Part shown: in pieces, positions 26,340 to 34,814 of the stretch | How positions within the stretch are numbered: the first letter of the stretch is position 1 | How the letters are laid out: each line of letters starts with the position of its first letter | Assembly (NCBI GenBank): GCA_051201605.1 | Contig: CP179201.1 | Location: 2,728,001-2,792,000 of the forward strand | From: CABZJG01 sp902512685 | Lineage (GTDB): Bacteria > Pseudomonadota > Alphaproteobacteria > Rhodobacterales > Rhodobacteraceae | Direction of reading: 5' to 3' | Length of the DNA stretch: 64,000 nt | Made by a program: the position numbers and the translations under genes | Notes under the pieces: generated by a model | The model's database searches: none | What the model saw: only the letters and a program-made list of their open reading frames with translations | Told to the model about the DNA's origin: nothing

Positions 26340-27307
26340 ACTTAGAAATGATTCACGCAGCGGCTATTCGGCTGCTCGGCAAAGCCCGTCGGACACCGTT
26401 GCTTCATTCACCATTTATGGATGATATGGCCGGCCGGCGACTTTATATCAAAGCCGAATGCTTGCAGCATACGGGCAGCTTTAAATACCGCGGTGCCTGC
26501 GCTTCAATTTCCGCCCTGCCCGATGAGGTGCACGAGAAAGGCATTTTGGCTTTTTCTTCAGGCAACCATGCGCAAGGGATTGCACTGGCAGCGCAGCAGC
26601 ACGACGCACCGGCAGTAATTATAATGCCAAGCGACGCCCCAGAGTTAAAATTGGCCAATACCCGTGCTTACGGCGCCGAAGTTGTGCTTTATGATCGCGC
26701 CAAAGAAAGCCGCGAGGAGATCGCCGAAGGTTTGGCCGCCGAGCGCGGGTTAAGATTGATCAAACCATACGACGAGCCACAAGTGATTGCCGGACAAGGC
26801 ACCACCGGGCTTGAGATAGCTCAGCAATCGCGTGATCTTGATGTCGGGGCCGCCGAGGTGCTCGTGTGTTGTGGCGGCGGCGGGCTTTCCAGCGGTATTG
26901 CGGTGGCCTTATCCAAACACGCCCCTGATATGACAGTGCGGACAGTCGAACCGGAAGGCTTTGACGATACCGCCCGCTCGCTGGCGGCTGGCACGCGGGT
27001 TGCCAATGACGCGAAAACCGGCAGCATTTGTGATGCGATCGTAACCCCAACCCCGGGCGAGATTACTTTTCCGATCCTTCAACAGCACTGCGGCGCCGGC
27101 CTAGTGGTCAGCGAAGATGAAACCTTGCGGGCAATGGCTATCGCTTTTGAGCGGTTGAAAATTGTCATCGAACCCGGCGGCGCAGTGGCTTTGGCAGCGG
27201 CGCTTTTTCATGGCAATAGCATTGCGTCCGATACAGTGATTGCAGTGGCTTCGGGCGGAAACGTTGAGGCCGAGATGTTTGCTCGGGCATTGAAAACCAA
27301 AGGCTAA
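26336..27307 (+). CDS. Threonine/serine dehydratase-like PLP enzyme
   Basis: Fold-type II PLP enzyme, 323 residues from ATG 26336 (ATGA overlap with the hydrolase); an in-frame ATG at 26315 lies inside the previous gene. PLP lysine in GSFKYRGA, SSGNHAQGIALA, and phosphate loop CCGGGGLSSGIA. Length and lack of a C-terminal ACT domain place it with catabolic threonine/serine or hydroxy-aspartate ammonia-lyases rather than IlvA. It would convert a beta-hydroxy amino acid to a 2-oxo acid plus ammonia; the actual substrate cannot be told from sequence. Confidence 0.85.
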   Translation: MNLEMIHAAAIRLLGKARRTPLLHSPFMDDMAGRRLYIKAECLQHTGSFKYRGACASISALPDEVHEKGILAFSSGNHAQGIALAAQQHDAPAVIIMPSDAPELKLANTRAYGAEVVLYDRAKESREEIAEGLAAERGLRLIKPYDEPQVIAGQGTTGLEIAQQSRDLDVGAAEVLVCCGGGGLSSGIAVALSKHAPDMTVRTVEPEGFDDTARSLAAGTRVANDAKTGSICDAIVTPTPGEITFPILQQHCGAGLVVSEDETLRAMAIAFERLKIVIEPGGAVALAAALFHGNSIASDTVIAVASGGNVEAEMFARALKTKG

Positions 27308-27450
27308 TCAAACCAAGCATAATTTTGCCAAAATCTGAGGCAAATCATTTGCATTCATTGCCAATCGCATAAACATGTGGCAGCAGGCGTTTGGAAAAAT
27401 GACGCCGCCGGTTTTGAAAAACGGCCTTTAAACCCGAAAGGGGCAAGACT

Positions 27451-28242
27451 TTGCATTACGCTGATTTGGGACATATCAAACTGCACTATCGCATTGATGG
27501 CGACCCCAGCGGCCAACCTGTGGTGTTTGCCAATTCGCTTGGCACAGATTTGCGGCTTTGGGACCCAATTTTGCCGCTCTTGCCAAAATCATTGCGGATA
27601 ATTCGCTTTGACAAACGCGGGCATGGACTTTCTGAATGCCCAGCTGGGCCCTACTCTATGGGCAGCTTGGTGCGCGACACCGAAGCCCTGCTGGATTATC
27701 TCGGGGTCAAGGATTGTATTTTTGTCGGCCTGTCCATTGGCGGCATGATTGCCCAAGGTCTGGCAGTCAAGCGTCTGGATATTGTGCGCGCGTTGGTGCT
27801 GTCCAATACGGCGGCAAAAATTGGCCAACCCTCTATGTGGGATGAACGTATCGCAGCGGTGAAAGCCGGCGGCATTGACGCTTTGGCAGACAGCACTCTT
27901 GAACGCTGGTTTAGCAAAAAATTCCAATCCAGCAGTGATTTGCAGCTTTGGCGCAATATGTTGGTGCGACAACCGGCAGCAGGATTTCTAGGCTGCAGCG
28001 CCGCAATCTCGGGCACTGATTTTTTCACTTCGACCTCTGGCTTGCGACTTCCGGCGCTTGGCATCGCAGGGGCAGAAGATGGCTCAACACCACCTGATAT
28101 GGTGCGCGAAACGACTGATTTAATTCCCGGCTCACAATTTCATCTTATCCGCAAAGCCGGTCATCTTCCCTGCGTTGAGCAGCCTACCGAATATGCTCAG
28201 GTTTTGACCGTTTTTTTCCGTTCCGTTGGCCAGTGTGAATAA
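27451..28242 (+). CDS. 3-oxoadipate enol-lactonase-like hydrolase
   Basis: Alpha/beta hydrolase of the PcaD type, 263 residues. It begins with TTG at 27451 after GAAAGGGGCAAGACT; no better ATG is in frame. PcaD-like features: VVFANSLGTDLRLWDP near the N-terminus, FDKRGHGLSECPAGPYSM, nucleophile VGLSIGGMIAQ, and final KAGHLPCVEQP with the catalytic His. No other protocatechuate-branch gene (pcaBCGHIJQ) is in the window, so a role in the beta-ketoadipate pathway is only suggested. It lies 143 nt after the dehydratase and 23 nt before an MFS gene. Confidence 0.75.
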   Translation: MHYADLGHIKLHYRIDGDPSGQPVVFANSLGTDLRLWDPILPLLPKSLRIIRFDKRGHGLSECPAGPYSMGSLVRDTEALLDYLGVKDCIFVGLSIGGMIAQGLAVKRLDIVRALVLSNTAAKIGQPSMWDERIAAVKAGGIDALADSTLERWFSKKFQSSSDLQLWRNMLVRQPAAGFLGCSAAISGTDFFTSTSGLRLPALGIAGAEDGSTPPDMVRETTDLIPGSQFHLIRKAGHLPCVEQPTEYAQVLTVFFRSVGQCE

Positions 28243-28265
28243 CAGAACGGCAAAGGCATCCTAGC

Positions 28266-29498
28266 ATGACAAGCACTCAGAAAACCCCCGCAAAGGTTCG
28301 AAAATCAACTGTTTTTTTCATTGCAATGACCGTTGTAATCGACGCGATGGGCATCGGGTTGATTATTCCGGTCTTGCCAGACCTTTTGCTTGACGTACTG
28401 CCAAACACCTCTGTTGCCGAAGCTGCCGTCTGGGGCGGCGTGCTGTCGTCTTTATTTGCCATTATGCAGTTCATTTTCAGCCCAATTCTTGGAACATTGT
28501 CCGATCAGTCCGGCCGCAAACCTGTTTTACTTTTGTCTTTAACGGTTATGGTCGGTTACTATTTGGTAATGGCGCTGGCGCAAAGTATTTGGCTTTTGCT
28601 CATCGGCAGGGTGATCGGCGGCATCACGGCTGCGACCAATGCCACCGCATCAGCCTATATGGCCGATATTTCCAAACCCGAGGAAAAGGCCGCACGGTTC
28701 GGCTTGATCGGTGCGGGCTTTGGACTTGGATTTGTCCTTGGGCCAGTCCTGGGCGGTTTGCTTGGCGAATTGGGCCACCGGGCGCCATTTTATGCCGCTG
28801 CTGCATTGGCCGCCCTCAATGCGTTGATCGGATTTATTGTGCTGCCTGAAACTGTCACTGATCAGATGCGCCGCAAATTTAGCTGGAAAAAAGCAAACCC
28901 ATTGGGCGCGATGAAAACAATTGGTGCTTTTTCCGGTCTAAAAGCTCTGTTGATCGTGCTTTTGATTTATGCAATTGGCACAGCTGTTTACCCATCTGTA
29001 TGGCCATTTTTTACCGCCCAGCGCTTTGAGTGGTCGCCGCGCATGATCGGTATTTCACTGACCATTTACGGGCTTTGCTTTGCCATCGTCCAAGGCGTTC
29101 TGGTGCGTCCTGCAATAACGTATTTGGGTGAGCGCAACACTGTAATCCTTGGATTCGGGTTTGAAATCTTTGCGATGAGTTTTATCGCTTTTGTCAGCAA
29201 CGGGATGATGCTGATGGCAATGACCCCGATTGCCTCGCTTGGCGTGCTCAGCCAGCCGGCCTTGCAGGCCATCATGTCACGTAGAATATCAGACGATATG
29301 CAAGGGGCCTTACAAGGTGTGCTCAGCAGCCTTCATGCGGTGGCGATGATTGTGACGCCGCTGGTGATGACCAGCCTTTTAACGCTGTTTTCAAGGCCCA
29401 GCATGCCGGTTTATTTCCCCGGCGCACCCTTTATGCTTGCCGCGTTCATGGTGATTGCCTGCCTGATCATCTTTACCCGTTTGCGAAACCTTTTGTAA
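28266..29498 (+). CDS. MFS transporter, TetA/DHA1-like
   Basis: Twelve-helix major facilitator, 410 residues. Motif A between helices 2 and 3 reads GTLSDQSGRKPVLLLS; DHA1-type D/helix-1 segment VIDAMGIGLIIPVLPDL; motif C-like GLGFVLGPVLGG in helix 5. This is the TCR/Tet subgroup, which includes tetracycline exporters but also many unassigned environmental transporters, and no tetR is adjacent. The position behind the hydrolase genes makes export or uptake of a pathway metabolite as likely as drug efflux. Confidence 0.85.
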   Translation: MTSTQKTPAKVRKSTVFFIAMTVVIDAMGIGLIIPVLPDLLLDVLPNTSVAEAAVWGGVLSSLFAIMQFIFSPILGTLSDQSGRKPVLLLSLTVMVGYYLVMALAQSIWLLLIGRVIGGITAATNATASAYMADISKPEEKAARFGLIGAGFGLGFVLGPVLGGLLGELGHRAPFYAAAALAALNALIGFIVLPETVTDQMRRKFSWKKANPLGAMKTIGAFSGLKALLIVLLIYAIGTAVYPSVWPFFTAQRFEWSPRMIGISLTIYGLCFAIVQGVLVRPAITYLGERNTVILGFGFEIFAMSFIAFVSNGMMLMAMTPIASLGVLSQPALQAIMSRRISDDMQGALQGVLSSLHAVAMIVTPLVMTSLLTLFSRPSMPVYFPGAPFMLAAFMVIACLIIFTRLRNLL

Positions 29499-29587
29499 AA
29501 CCTGACGTCACCGACCCGACAATGACGTTTTCGGACTTGCGCTGCGGATAAAGCTGGACAAACTGGTCAAAAATCAAGGAGAGACCC

Positions 29588-30673
29588 ATGTCCCAGATCA
29601 AAGCCGCTGTATGCCACAGCTTTGACGAACCGCTGCGCATTGAAACAGTCGATCTGCGCGCACCAAATGGCAGCGAAGTCGAAGTTTCGCTTGGAGCGGT
29701 GGCAGTGTGTCATTCAGATATCGCATATGCTTCGGGCGCATGGGGCGGCACTCTGCCTGCAGTTTACGGCCACGAAGCGGCCGGCACGATCACCGACATC
29801 GGGGCCTCTGTCAGCGGTCTGGCCATTGGGGATCGGGTGGTCGTAACCCTGATCCGGGCCTGCGGTGAATGCACCAGCTGTGCGGCGGGATCGCCAACCA
29901 TCTGCGAAACCAGCTACAACGGCGACCACGGCCCCTTAAAAACTGCCGAAGGCGGAGTGCTTCACCAAGCGATGGCCTGCGGCGCCTTTGCTGAAAAGGT
30001 TGTTGTTGAACAAAGCCAAGTGGTGAAAATCACGGCTGATTTACAATTTGACGCGGCCTCGCTTCTGGCGTGCGGTGTGATTACCGGCATCGGCGCCGTG
30101 GTCAATGCAGCCGAGCTTCGCGCGGGTCAGGACGCGGTTGTGATCGGCTGTGGCGGTGTGGGCCTAAATGCGATCCAGGGCGCCCGTATTGCCGGCGCAC
30201 GGCGCATTGTGGCCGTGGATATGACCGAAGATAAATTAGAGATCGCGCGCGAGTTCGGGGCCACGGATACGGTTCTTGCGAGTGAGGGGAAACCATGGCG
30301 CGCCGCAAAAAATGCCATGGGACGCGGCGCGGATGCGGTGTTCGTCACCGTCGGTGTGAGCGCGGTTTATGACAGCGCACCGCGCTATCTGGCCTATGGC
30401 GGAAATGTCGTCATGGTGGGCATGCCCAAATCTGGCGAAAGCTCAACCTATGAGCCGGTGATGATGTCAGCCGTTAACCAAGGCATGGTGGGATCAAAAA
30501 TGGGCAATGTGGTGATCAAGCGCGATATACCCTGGATGGTCGATCTTTATGAGCAGGGACGGCTCAAACTGGACGAGTTGATCTCGGGCCGGTGGCGGCT
30601 GGACCAAATCAACGAAGCCATTGAAGATACAAAAACTGGCGCTGCGCGTCGAAATGTGATTGTGTTTGATTAA
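29588..30673 (+). CDS. Zinc-dependent alcohol dehydrogenase
   Basis: MDR-family NAD(P)-dependent dehydrogenase, 361 residues. Catalytic zinc ligands in VCHSDIAYA and YGHEAAG, with the third Cys in LLACGVITGIG; structural zinc site in CGECTSCAAGSPTIC (Cx2Cx2Cx7C); cofactor loop GCGGVGLNAIQGA. It resembles class III-like alcohol dehydrogenases, but no glutathione-dependent partner (fghA) is near. GGAGAG precedes the ATG. The next gene starts 12 nt later, so this and the enolase-superfamily gene are probably one operon acting on a polyol or sugar acid. Confidence 0.88.
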   Translation: MSQIKAAVCHSFDEPLRIETVDLRAPNGSEVEVSLGAVAVCHSDIAYASGAWGGTLPAVYGHEAAGTITDIGASVSGLAIGDRVVVTLIRACGECTSCAAGSPTICETSYNGDHGPLKTAEGGVLHQAMACGAFAEKVVVEQSQVVKITADLQFDAASLLACGVITGIGAVVNAAELRAGQDAVVIGCGGVGLNAIQGARIAGARRIVAVDMTEDKLEIAREFGATDTVLASEGKPWRAAKNAMGRGADAVFVTVGVSAVYDSAPRYLAYGGNVVMVGMPKSGESSTYEPVMMSAVNQGMVGSKMGNVVIKRDIPWMVDLYEQGRLKLDELISGRWRLDQINEAIEDTKTGAARRNVIVFD

Positions 30674-30685
30674 AAAAGGCCTGCC

Positions 30686-31918
30686 ATGAAGCTGCAAGAT
30701 CTTGATATCATTGTCACCGCGCCCCCGGCGCCGGGATGGGGCGGACGCTATTGGATTTTGGTCAAGTTGACCACCGATACCGGAATAGTTGGCTGGGGTG
30801 AATGCTATGCCTCAAGCATTGGACCCAATGCTATGCAACCCGTGATCCGAGATATTTTTGAACGCTATTTTTTGGATGAAAATCCGGAAAACATCGAGCG
30901 GCTGTTCCGGAGGGTCTATTCCTCTGGCTTTACCCAGCGGCCGGATTTGACGGTGATGGGGGCCTTTTCAGGCCTTGAAATCGCCTGCTGGGATATTTTG
31001 GGCAAACACCGCGAACGGCCGGTCTGGGCGCTGCTTGGCGGCGTTATGAACGAGCGCATCCGCGCCTATAGTTATCTTTATCCGCTTGCGCATCATGATC
31101 TGGATGACTTTTGGACCTCACCTGAGATGGCGGCGCAAAGCGCGTTGGATTTGGTTGACCGCGGCTATACCGCAGTGAAATTTGACCCTGCCGGCCCCTA
31201 TACGATGCGCGGCGGCCATATGCCGGCGATGCGCGATATAGAACTTTCGGTGGCGTTCTGCAAAGCCATCCGCGATGCGGTTGGCAGCCGCGCGGATCTT
31301 TTGTTTGGCACCCATGGTCAGTTTTCCACCGCCGGGGCCATTCGGCTTGGCCAAGCGCTTGAGCCCTATAGCCCGCTGTGGCTCGAAGAACCGATCCCGC
31401 CAGATAATCTGCTTGAGTTCAAAAAAGTTGCAGAGGCCGTCCGTATCCCGGTGGCCACCGGCGAGCGGATGACCACCAAGGCCGAGTTTGCCACGCTTTT
31501 GCAAACCGGCGGCGCAGCGATCCTGCAGCCAGCCCTAGGCCGCGCTGGCGGGATTTGGGAAATGAAAAAACTTGCCGCAATTGCCGAAGTGTTTAACGCC
31601 CAGATGGCCCCACATCTTTACGCCGGCCCGATTGAATGGGCGGCGAACATCCATCTGGCGGCATCCATTCCCAATCTTTTGATCATTGAAACCATCGAAA
31701 CCAAATTTCATCACGATCTGATCAGCGGCAGTATTCAAGTTGAAAACGGCTTTGTGCAGGCACCGCAAGCCCCCGGTCTTGGGATTGAAGTGAATGAGGC
31801 ACTGGCCCGTGCGCATCCTTTTGACAGCCAAGGGTTGCACCTGCAAATGCAGGACGCACCCTGTGACTATCAAAACAGCAACAGCTTTGCAGGCGGCGCT
31901 CCAGCTAAAAAATCATAG
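30686..31918 (+). CDS. Mandelate racemase/muconate-lactonizing-like enzyme (enolase superfamily)
   Basis: 410 residues: N-terminal capping domain (about 1-125) and a barrel. Landmarks: YTAVKFDP on strand 2, FGTHGQFS on strand 3, LWLEEPIPP on strand 4 (Glu ligand), VATGERM on strand 5 (Glu ligand), QPALGRAGG on strand 6 and APHLYAGPIE on strand 7 (catalytic His). The usual strand-3 Asp ligand reads Gly (G-T-H-G) and the strand-6 Asp of the Asp-His dyad reads Ala. A sugar-acid dehydratase or cycloisomerase role is the best guess from family and from the coupled dehydrogenase. Confidence 0.8.
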   Translation: MKLQDLDIIVTAPPAPGWGGRYWILVKLTTDTGIVGWGECYASSIGPNAMQPVIRDIFERYFLDENPENIERLFRRVYSSGFTQRPDLTVMGAFSGLEIACWDILGKHRERPVWALLGGVMNERIRAYSYLYPLAHHDLDDFWTSPEMAAQSALDLVDRGYTAVKFDPAGPYTMRGGHMPAMRDIELSVAFCKAIRDAVGSRADLLFGTHGQFSTAGAIRLGQALEPYSPLWLEEPIPPDNLLEFKKVAEAVRIPVATGERMTTKAEFATLLQTGGAAILQPALGRAGGIWEMKKLAAIAEVFNAQMAPHLYAGPIEWAANIHLAASIPNLLIIETIETKFHHDLISGSIQVENGFVQAPQAPGLGIEVNEALARAHPFDSQGLHLQMQDAPCDYQNSNSFAGGAPAKKS

Positions 31919-31930
31919 ACCTCTTGAGCG

Positions 31931-32677
31931 TTATTCAGCAGCTGTAGCTGCGGCAGCGCGGCGAGAGACCGCAGCAAGCCACATTTGATCAAGCGCTTGC
32001 AGTTCCTCTACGTCAAAGCGCTCCAACTCTTGCCAATAGCGGCCTGAAGGCACGTAATAGCCCAGCGTACGCTCGCGCATCAAAGCTTTATGCATCGCCT
32101 CTTGATCGACCACATAAGGCGCAGGCTCTGGTCCTTGGAATTTTCGCAGCGGACAAGTAAGCCGTGACGGGCCGCGTGATAGATTGCTAAGGGCACATCC
32201 AGCCGCCTGCGCCATTGCATAAAGACGTGATGATTTGGCTTCGAGTGACATCAAAGTGATGTCATCGCGCAGTGGATCAGCGATGCCTGAACCATAGAAA
32301 TGCGTGGTTTCACCCTTTGGATACCACATATTACAACCCAGAAAGCTGATCTGCGTCGGGCGGTAATGACCAAGCACCCAATAGGCCGCTGTAAAGGCCA
32401 TTGTGGCACCCGCATAGACGAATCCGCCAAAGTCATTTTGGACCGGCACAAAATCGTCTTCTGTCACCCATCTTTGATCGGGCTGAATATCAGTCGGCTT
32501 AGATGCGTCGGGAAAATCATAGGGGAAAATCAGATCATCCCAATCGGGCCGGATTTGCCAGGCGTTATTAATCGCAACAATGCAGTCAAATGGTTGCGAC
32601 TTCCATGCTCTGGCGCTTACAGCATCCGGCGCTGATCCAAGTATTAATATTCTCTTCGCCTGTCCAATCGAAGGCAT
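31931..32677 (-). CDS. Conserved hypothetical protein (Rhodobacterales)
   Basis: 248 residues, no signal peptide or membrane helix. The N-terminus RILILGSAPDAV with VAINNAWQI, then GGFVYAGATMAFTAAYWVL, FLGCNMWYP, THFYGSGIADPLR and SLEAKSSRLY are blocks I associate with an uncharacterised Rhodobacterales family. The GSAP start and INNAW pattern recall the nucleotide/sugar-binding N-terminus of DUF115/MptE-like proteins, but this is a resemblance only. The C-terminus ends in a low-complexity Ala/Arg stretch. It is convergent with the enolase-superfamily gene and about 90 nt from the acyl-CoA synthetase. Confidence 0.6.
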   Translation of the reverse strand: MPSIGQAKRILILGSAPDAVSARAWKSQPFDCIVAINNAWQIRPDWDDLIFPYDFPDASKPTDIQPDQRWVTEDDFVPVQNDFGGFVYAGATMAFTAAYWVLGHYRPTQISFLGCNMWYPKGETTHFYGSGIADPLRDDITLMSLEAKSSRLYAMAQAAGCALSNLSRGPSRLTCPLRKFQGPEPAPYVVDQEAMHKALMRERTLGYYVPSGRYWQELERFDVEELQALDQMWLAAVSRRAAAATAAE

Positions 32678-32742
32678 AGATCACCCGACCACTTAATTCT
32701 TTGTGTCAAAAGGTATTTCGCCATAGGCTTTTGTCAAATTCC

Positions 32743-32774
32743 AAAAATAATCGGGGGCTGCTGTTCAGCCCCCG
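32743..32774 (-). terminator. Rho-independent terminator of the acyl-CoA synthetase gene
   Basis: Perfect 9-bp stem CGGGGGCTG (32752-32760) / CAGCCCCCG (32766-32774) with a 5-nt loop; read on the minus strand it is followed by ATTATTTTTGG. The stem includes the stop codon of the gene it ends. Confidence 0.8.
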
Positions 32775-34666
32775 TTCCTATTTGCTTTTTTTACGCCGCG
32801 CTCCCATGGCCGGCTAAACCCGCCCAGAACTGCAGAAATTTCATCATCACTATCGTCTGACGAAACCTGAGCCACGAGGCCGCGCTTTTTATCATCAACA
32901 ACGGTTTGAATCCGCGCTGAAAGCCCCGCCTCATCCAGGGCCGCATCATACACCCGTGTAATAGCTTTTTTGCGAAGATCCGGTTTAAAGACTTTCCCAA
33001 CTGCGGTTTTTGGCAGCTCAGGCATAATCTCAACATGTTTTGGCTGGGCTGCACGCTCTGGCACATTCTGCAAGCAATATTCGAGCAGCTCGGCTTCGGT
33101 AGCGCTGGCGCCTTCGATCAGTTCGACATAAACACAAGGCAGCTCGCCAGCATGGGCATCAGGTTGACCAATGGCGCCAGCAAAGGCCACGTCAGAATTG
33201 CCCAACAACGCTTCTTCAATCAATGCAGGGTCAATATTATGCCCCCCACGAATGATCAGGTCTTTGGCGCGGCCGGTAATCCACAGGTATTCATCACCGT
33301 CAATCCGGCCCAAGTCGCCGGTGCGCAAATGCGTGTCTTGAAAGTACAGATTTTGATTCTTATCACCATCGGTATAGGTGTTTCCGGCCCAAACTCCCGG
33401 GCTCGAGATGCAAATTTCACCGATTTCATCAGTGGCACATTCGACCAAGCCCTTATCAGTTGATTTAACGATTTTAATATCAGTATAGGGAAACCGAACA
33501 CCGATCGAGCCGATTTTCTTTTCGCCGTCCAGAGGGTTTCCAGACACAAGACAGGTTGCCTCGGTCAGCCCATAGCCCTCGACAATGGTTACGCCCGTTG
33601 CTTCTTCAAATCGGCGGAAAAGCTCGACCGGTAGCGGCGCCGACCCGGAAAACGAGGTTTTTACAGAACTGATGTCAGCATCGACCGGGCGTTGCATCAA
33701 TGCCGAAATAGCTGTTGGAACTCCAACGATAAACGTCACCTTCCAACGTTCGACCAATTTCCAGAAATTATCAAAGACCCCGTCACCGCGATATCCTGCC
33801 GGCGTGGGGAAAATAACATGCGCACCCGAGGACAGAGCAGCCATTAAAATCACATGGCTCGCCAGAACATGAAATAAGGGCAGTGGACAAATGACATTGT
33901 CCTCTTCGGTGAACAGCAATGTTGCCCCCACCCAGCCATTATAGATAATCCCAGAACTGAGGTGCTGCGCCACTTTTGGCATGCCTGTTGTGCCGCCCGT
34001 ATGGAACAGGGCAGCAACCCGGTCTTCTTGGATATCTTCGAAATCCAAACTGGTGTTTTGTTTTTCCAACTCCTGGTTAAAGTCTAGCACTTTGGCCTGA
34101 TGCGAGATGGGGTTTTTGGGCCTAAGTAAGGGCACCAACCACTTTTTGGGCGGGGTCAGATATCGGTTCAGGTCAATTTCAAGTACGGTATGTACATTCG
34201 GCGCCTCGGCCACCGCTTGGGCCGTGTTTTGTGCCACATCCGTTTTCGGAAATGCCTTTAATGTCACCACCACTTTGGCGTTGGTTTCACGCAATACGGC
34301 AGCGATTTGCGCAGGATCAAGCAGCGGATTTACGGGGCTAACAACACCAGCTGTGGCCCCCCCCAAAAGCGCCAAAACCGTTTCATTGCAGTTTGGCAAA
34401 ACATAGGCAACCACATCCTGTGGCCCCACCCCTAAGCTGCGAAACAGATTGGCCGCCTGTGCGGTTTTTTGCTGTAGTTGCGACCATGTAAATGTTTCAG
34501 CTTTGTCTTGGGCTCCGGACAACAATTGAAAACTGACTGCATTGTGACGTGGAAATTTTACCGCGGTCTGTGTCAGCAGGCTAAAAAGTGATTTCGGAAC
34601 ATCGCGGTCAGCCCACGGCATTTCTTTTTCAAAAGCGATTGAATCCGCGACAGACGCAAATGGCAT
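32765..34666 (-). CDS. Acyl-CoA synthetase (AMP-forming)
   Basis: ANL-superfamily adenylating ligase, 633 residues from ATG 34666 (MPFASVADSIAFEKEMPW), preceded by GGGGAAAGAAA. The frame stays open into the neighbouring ABC gene, but that extension is not real. P-loop LFHTGGTTGMPKVAQHL; A5 motif GYGLTEATCLVSG; A7/A8 TGDLGRIDGDEYLWITGRAK then DLIIRGGHNIDP; A10 lysine in KTAVGKVFKPDLRKK. All catalytic motifs are intact. It activates a fatty or other carboxylic acid to its CoA thioester; chain length cannot be judged. Confidence 0.9.
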   Translation of the reverse strand: MPFASVADSIAFEKEMPWADRDVPKSLFSLLTQTAVKFPRHNAVSFQLLSGAQDKAETFTWSQLQQKTAQAANLFRSLGVGPQDVVAYVLPNCNETVLALLGGATAGVVSPVNPLLDPAQIAAVLRETNAKVVVTLKAFPKTDVAQNTAQAVAEAPNVHTVLEIDLNRYLTPPKKWLVPLLRPKNPISHQAKVLDFNQELEKQNTSLDFEDIQEDRVAALFHTGGTTGMPKVAQHLSSGIIYNGWVGATLLFTEEDNVICPLPLFHVLASHVILMAALSSGAHVIFPTPAGYRGDGVFDNFWKLVERWKVTFIVGVPTAISALMQRPVDADISSVKTSFSGSAPLPVELFRRFEEATGVTIVEGYGLTEATCLVSGNPLDGEKKIGSIGVRFPYTDIKIVKSTDKGLVECATDEIGEICISSPGVWAGNTYTDGDKNQNLYFQDTHLRTGDLGRIDGDEYLWITGRAKDLIIRGGHNIDPALIEEALLGNSDVAFAGAIGQPDAHAGELPCVYVELIEGASATEAELLEYCLQNVPERAAQPKHVEIMPELPKTAVGKVFKPDLRKKAITRVYDAALDEAGLSARIQTVVDDKKRGLVAQVSSDDSDDEISAVLGGFSRPWERGVKKANRNGG

Positions 34667-34814
34667 TTTCTTTCCCCTGTTAATTATACACCCCGCCTCT
34701 ATGCCAAATAGCATAGAAAAAGAATGCCCCCCTAAAGGCGGTAGTCGTGTTTGACTAACAATAACCAAACTACAAGCCCATGGCAAAGACATCTTTGGGT
34801 CAAGTTGATGGCGC

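Noticed and set aside
28266..29498. Tetracycline resistance gene
   Set aside because: Only subfamily resemblance to TetA; no tetR next to it and no substrate evidence.
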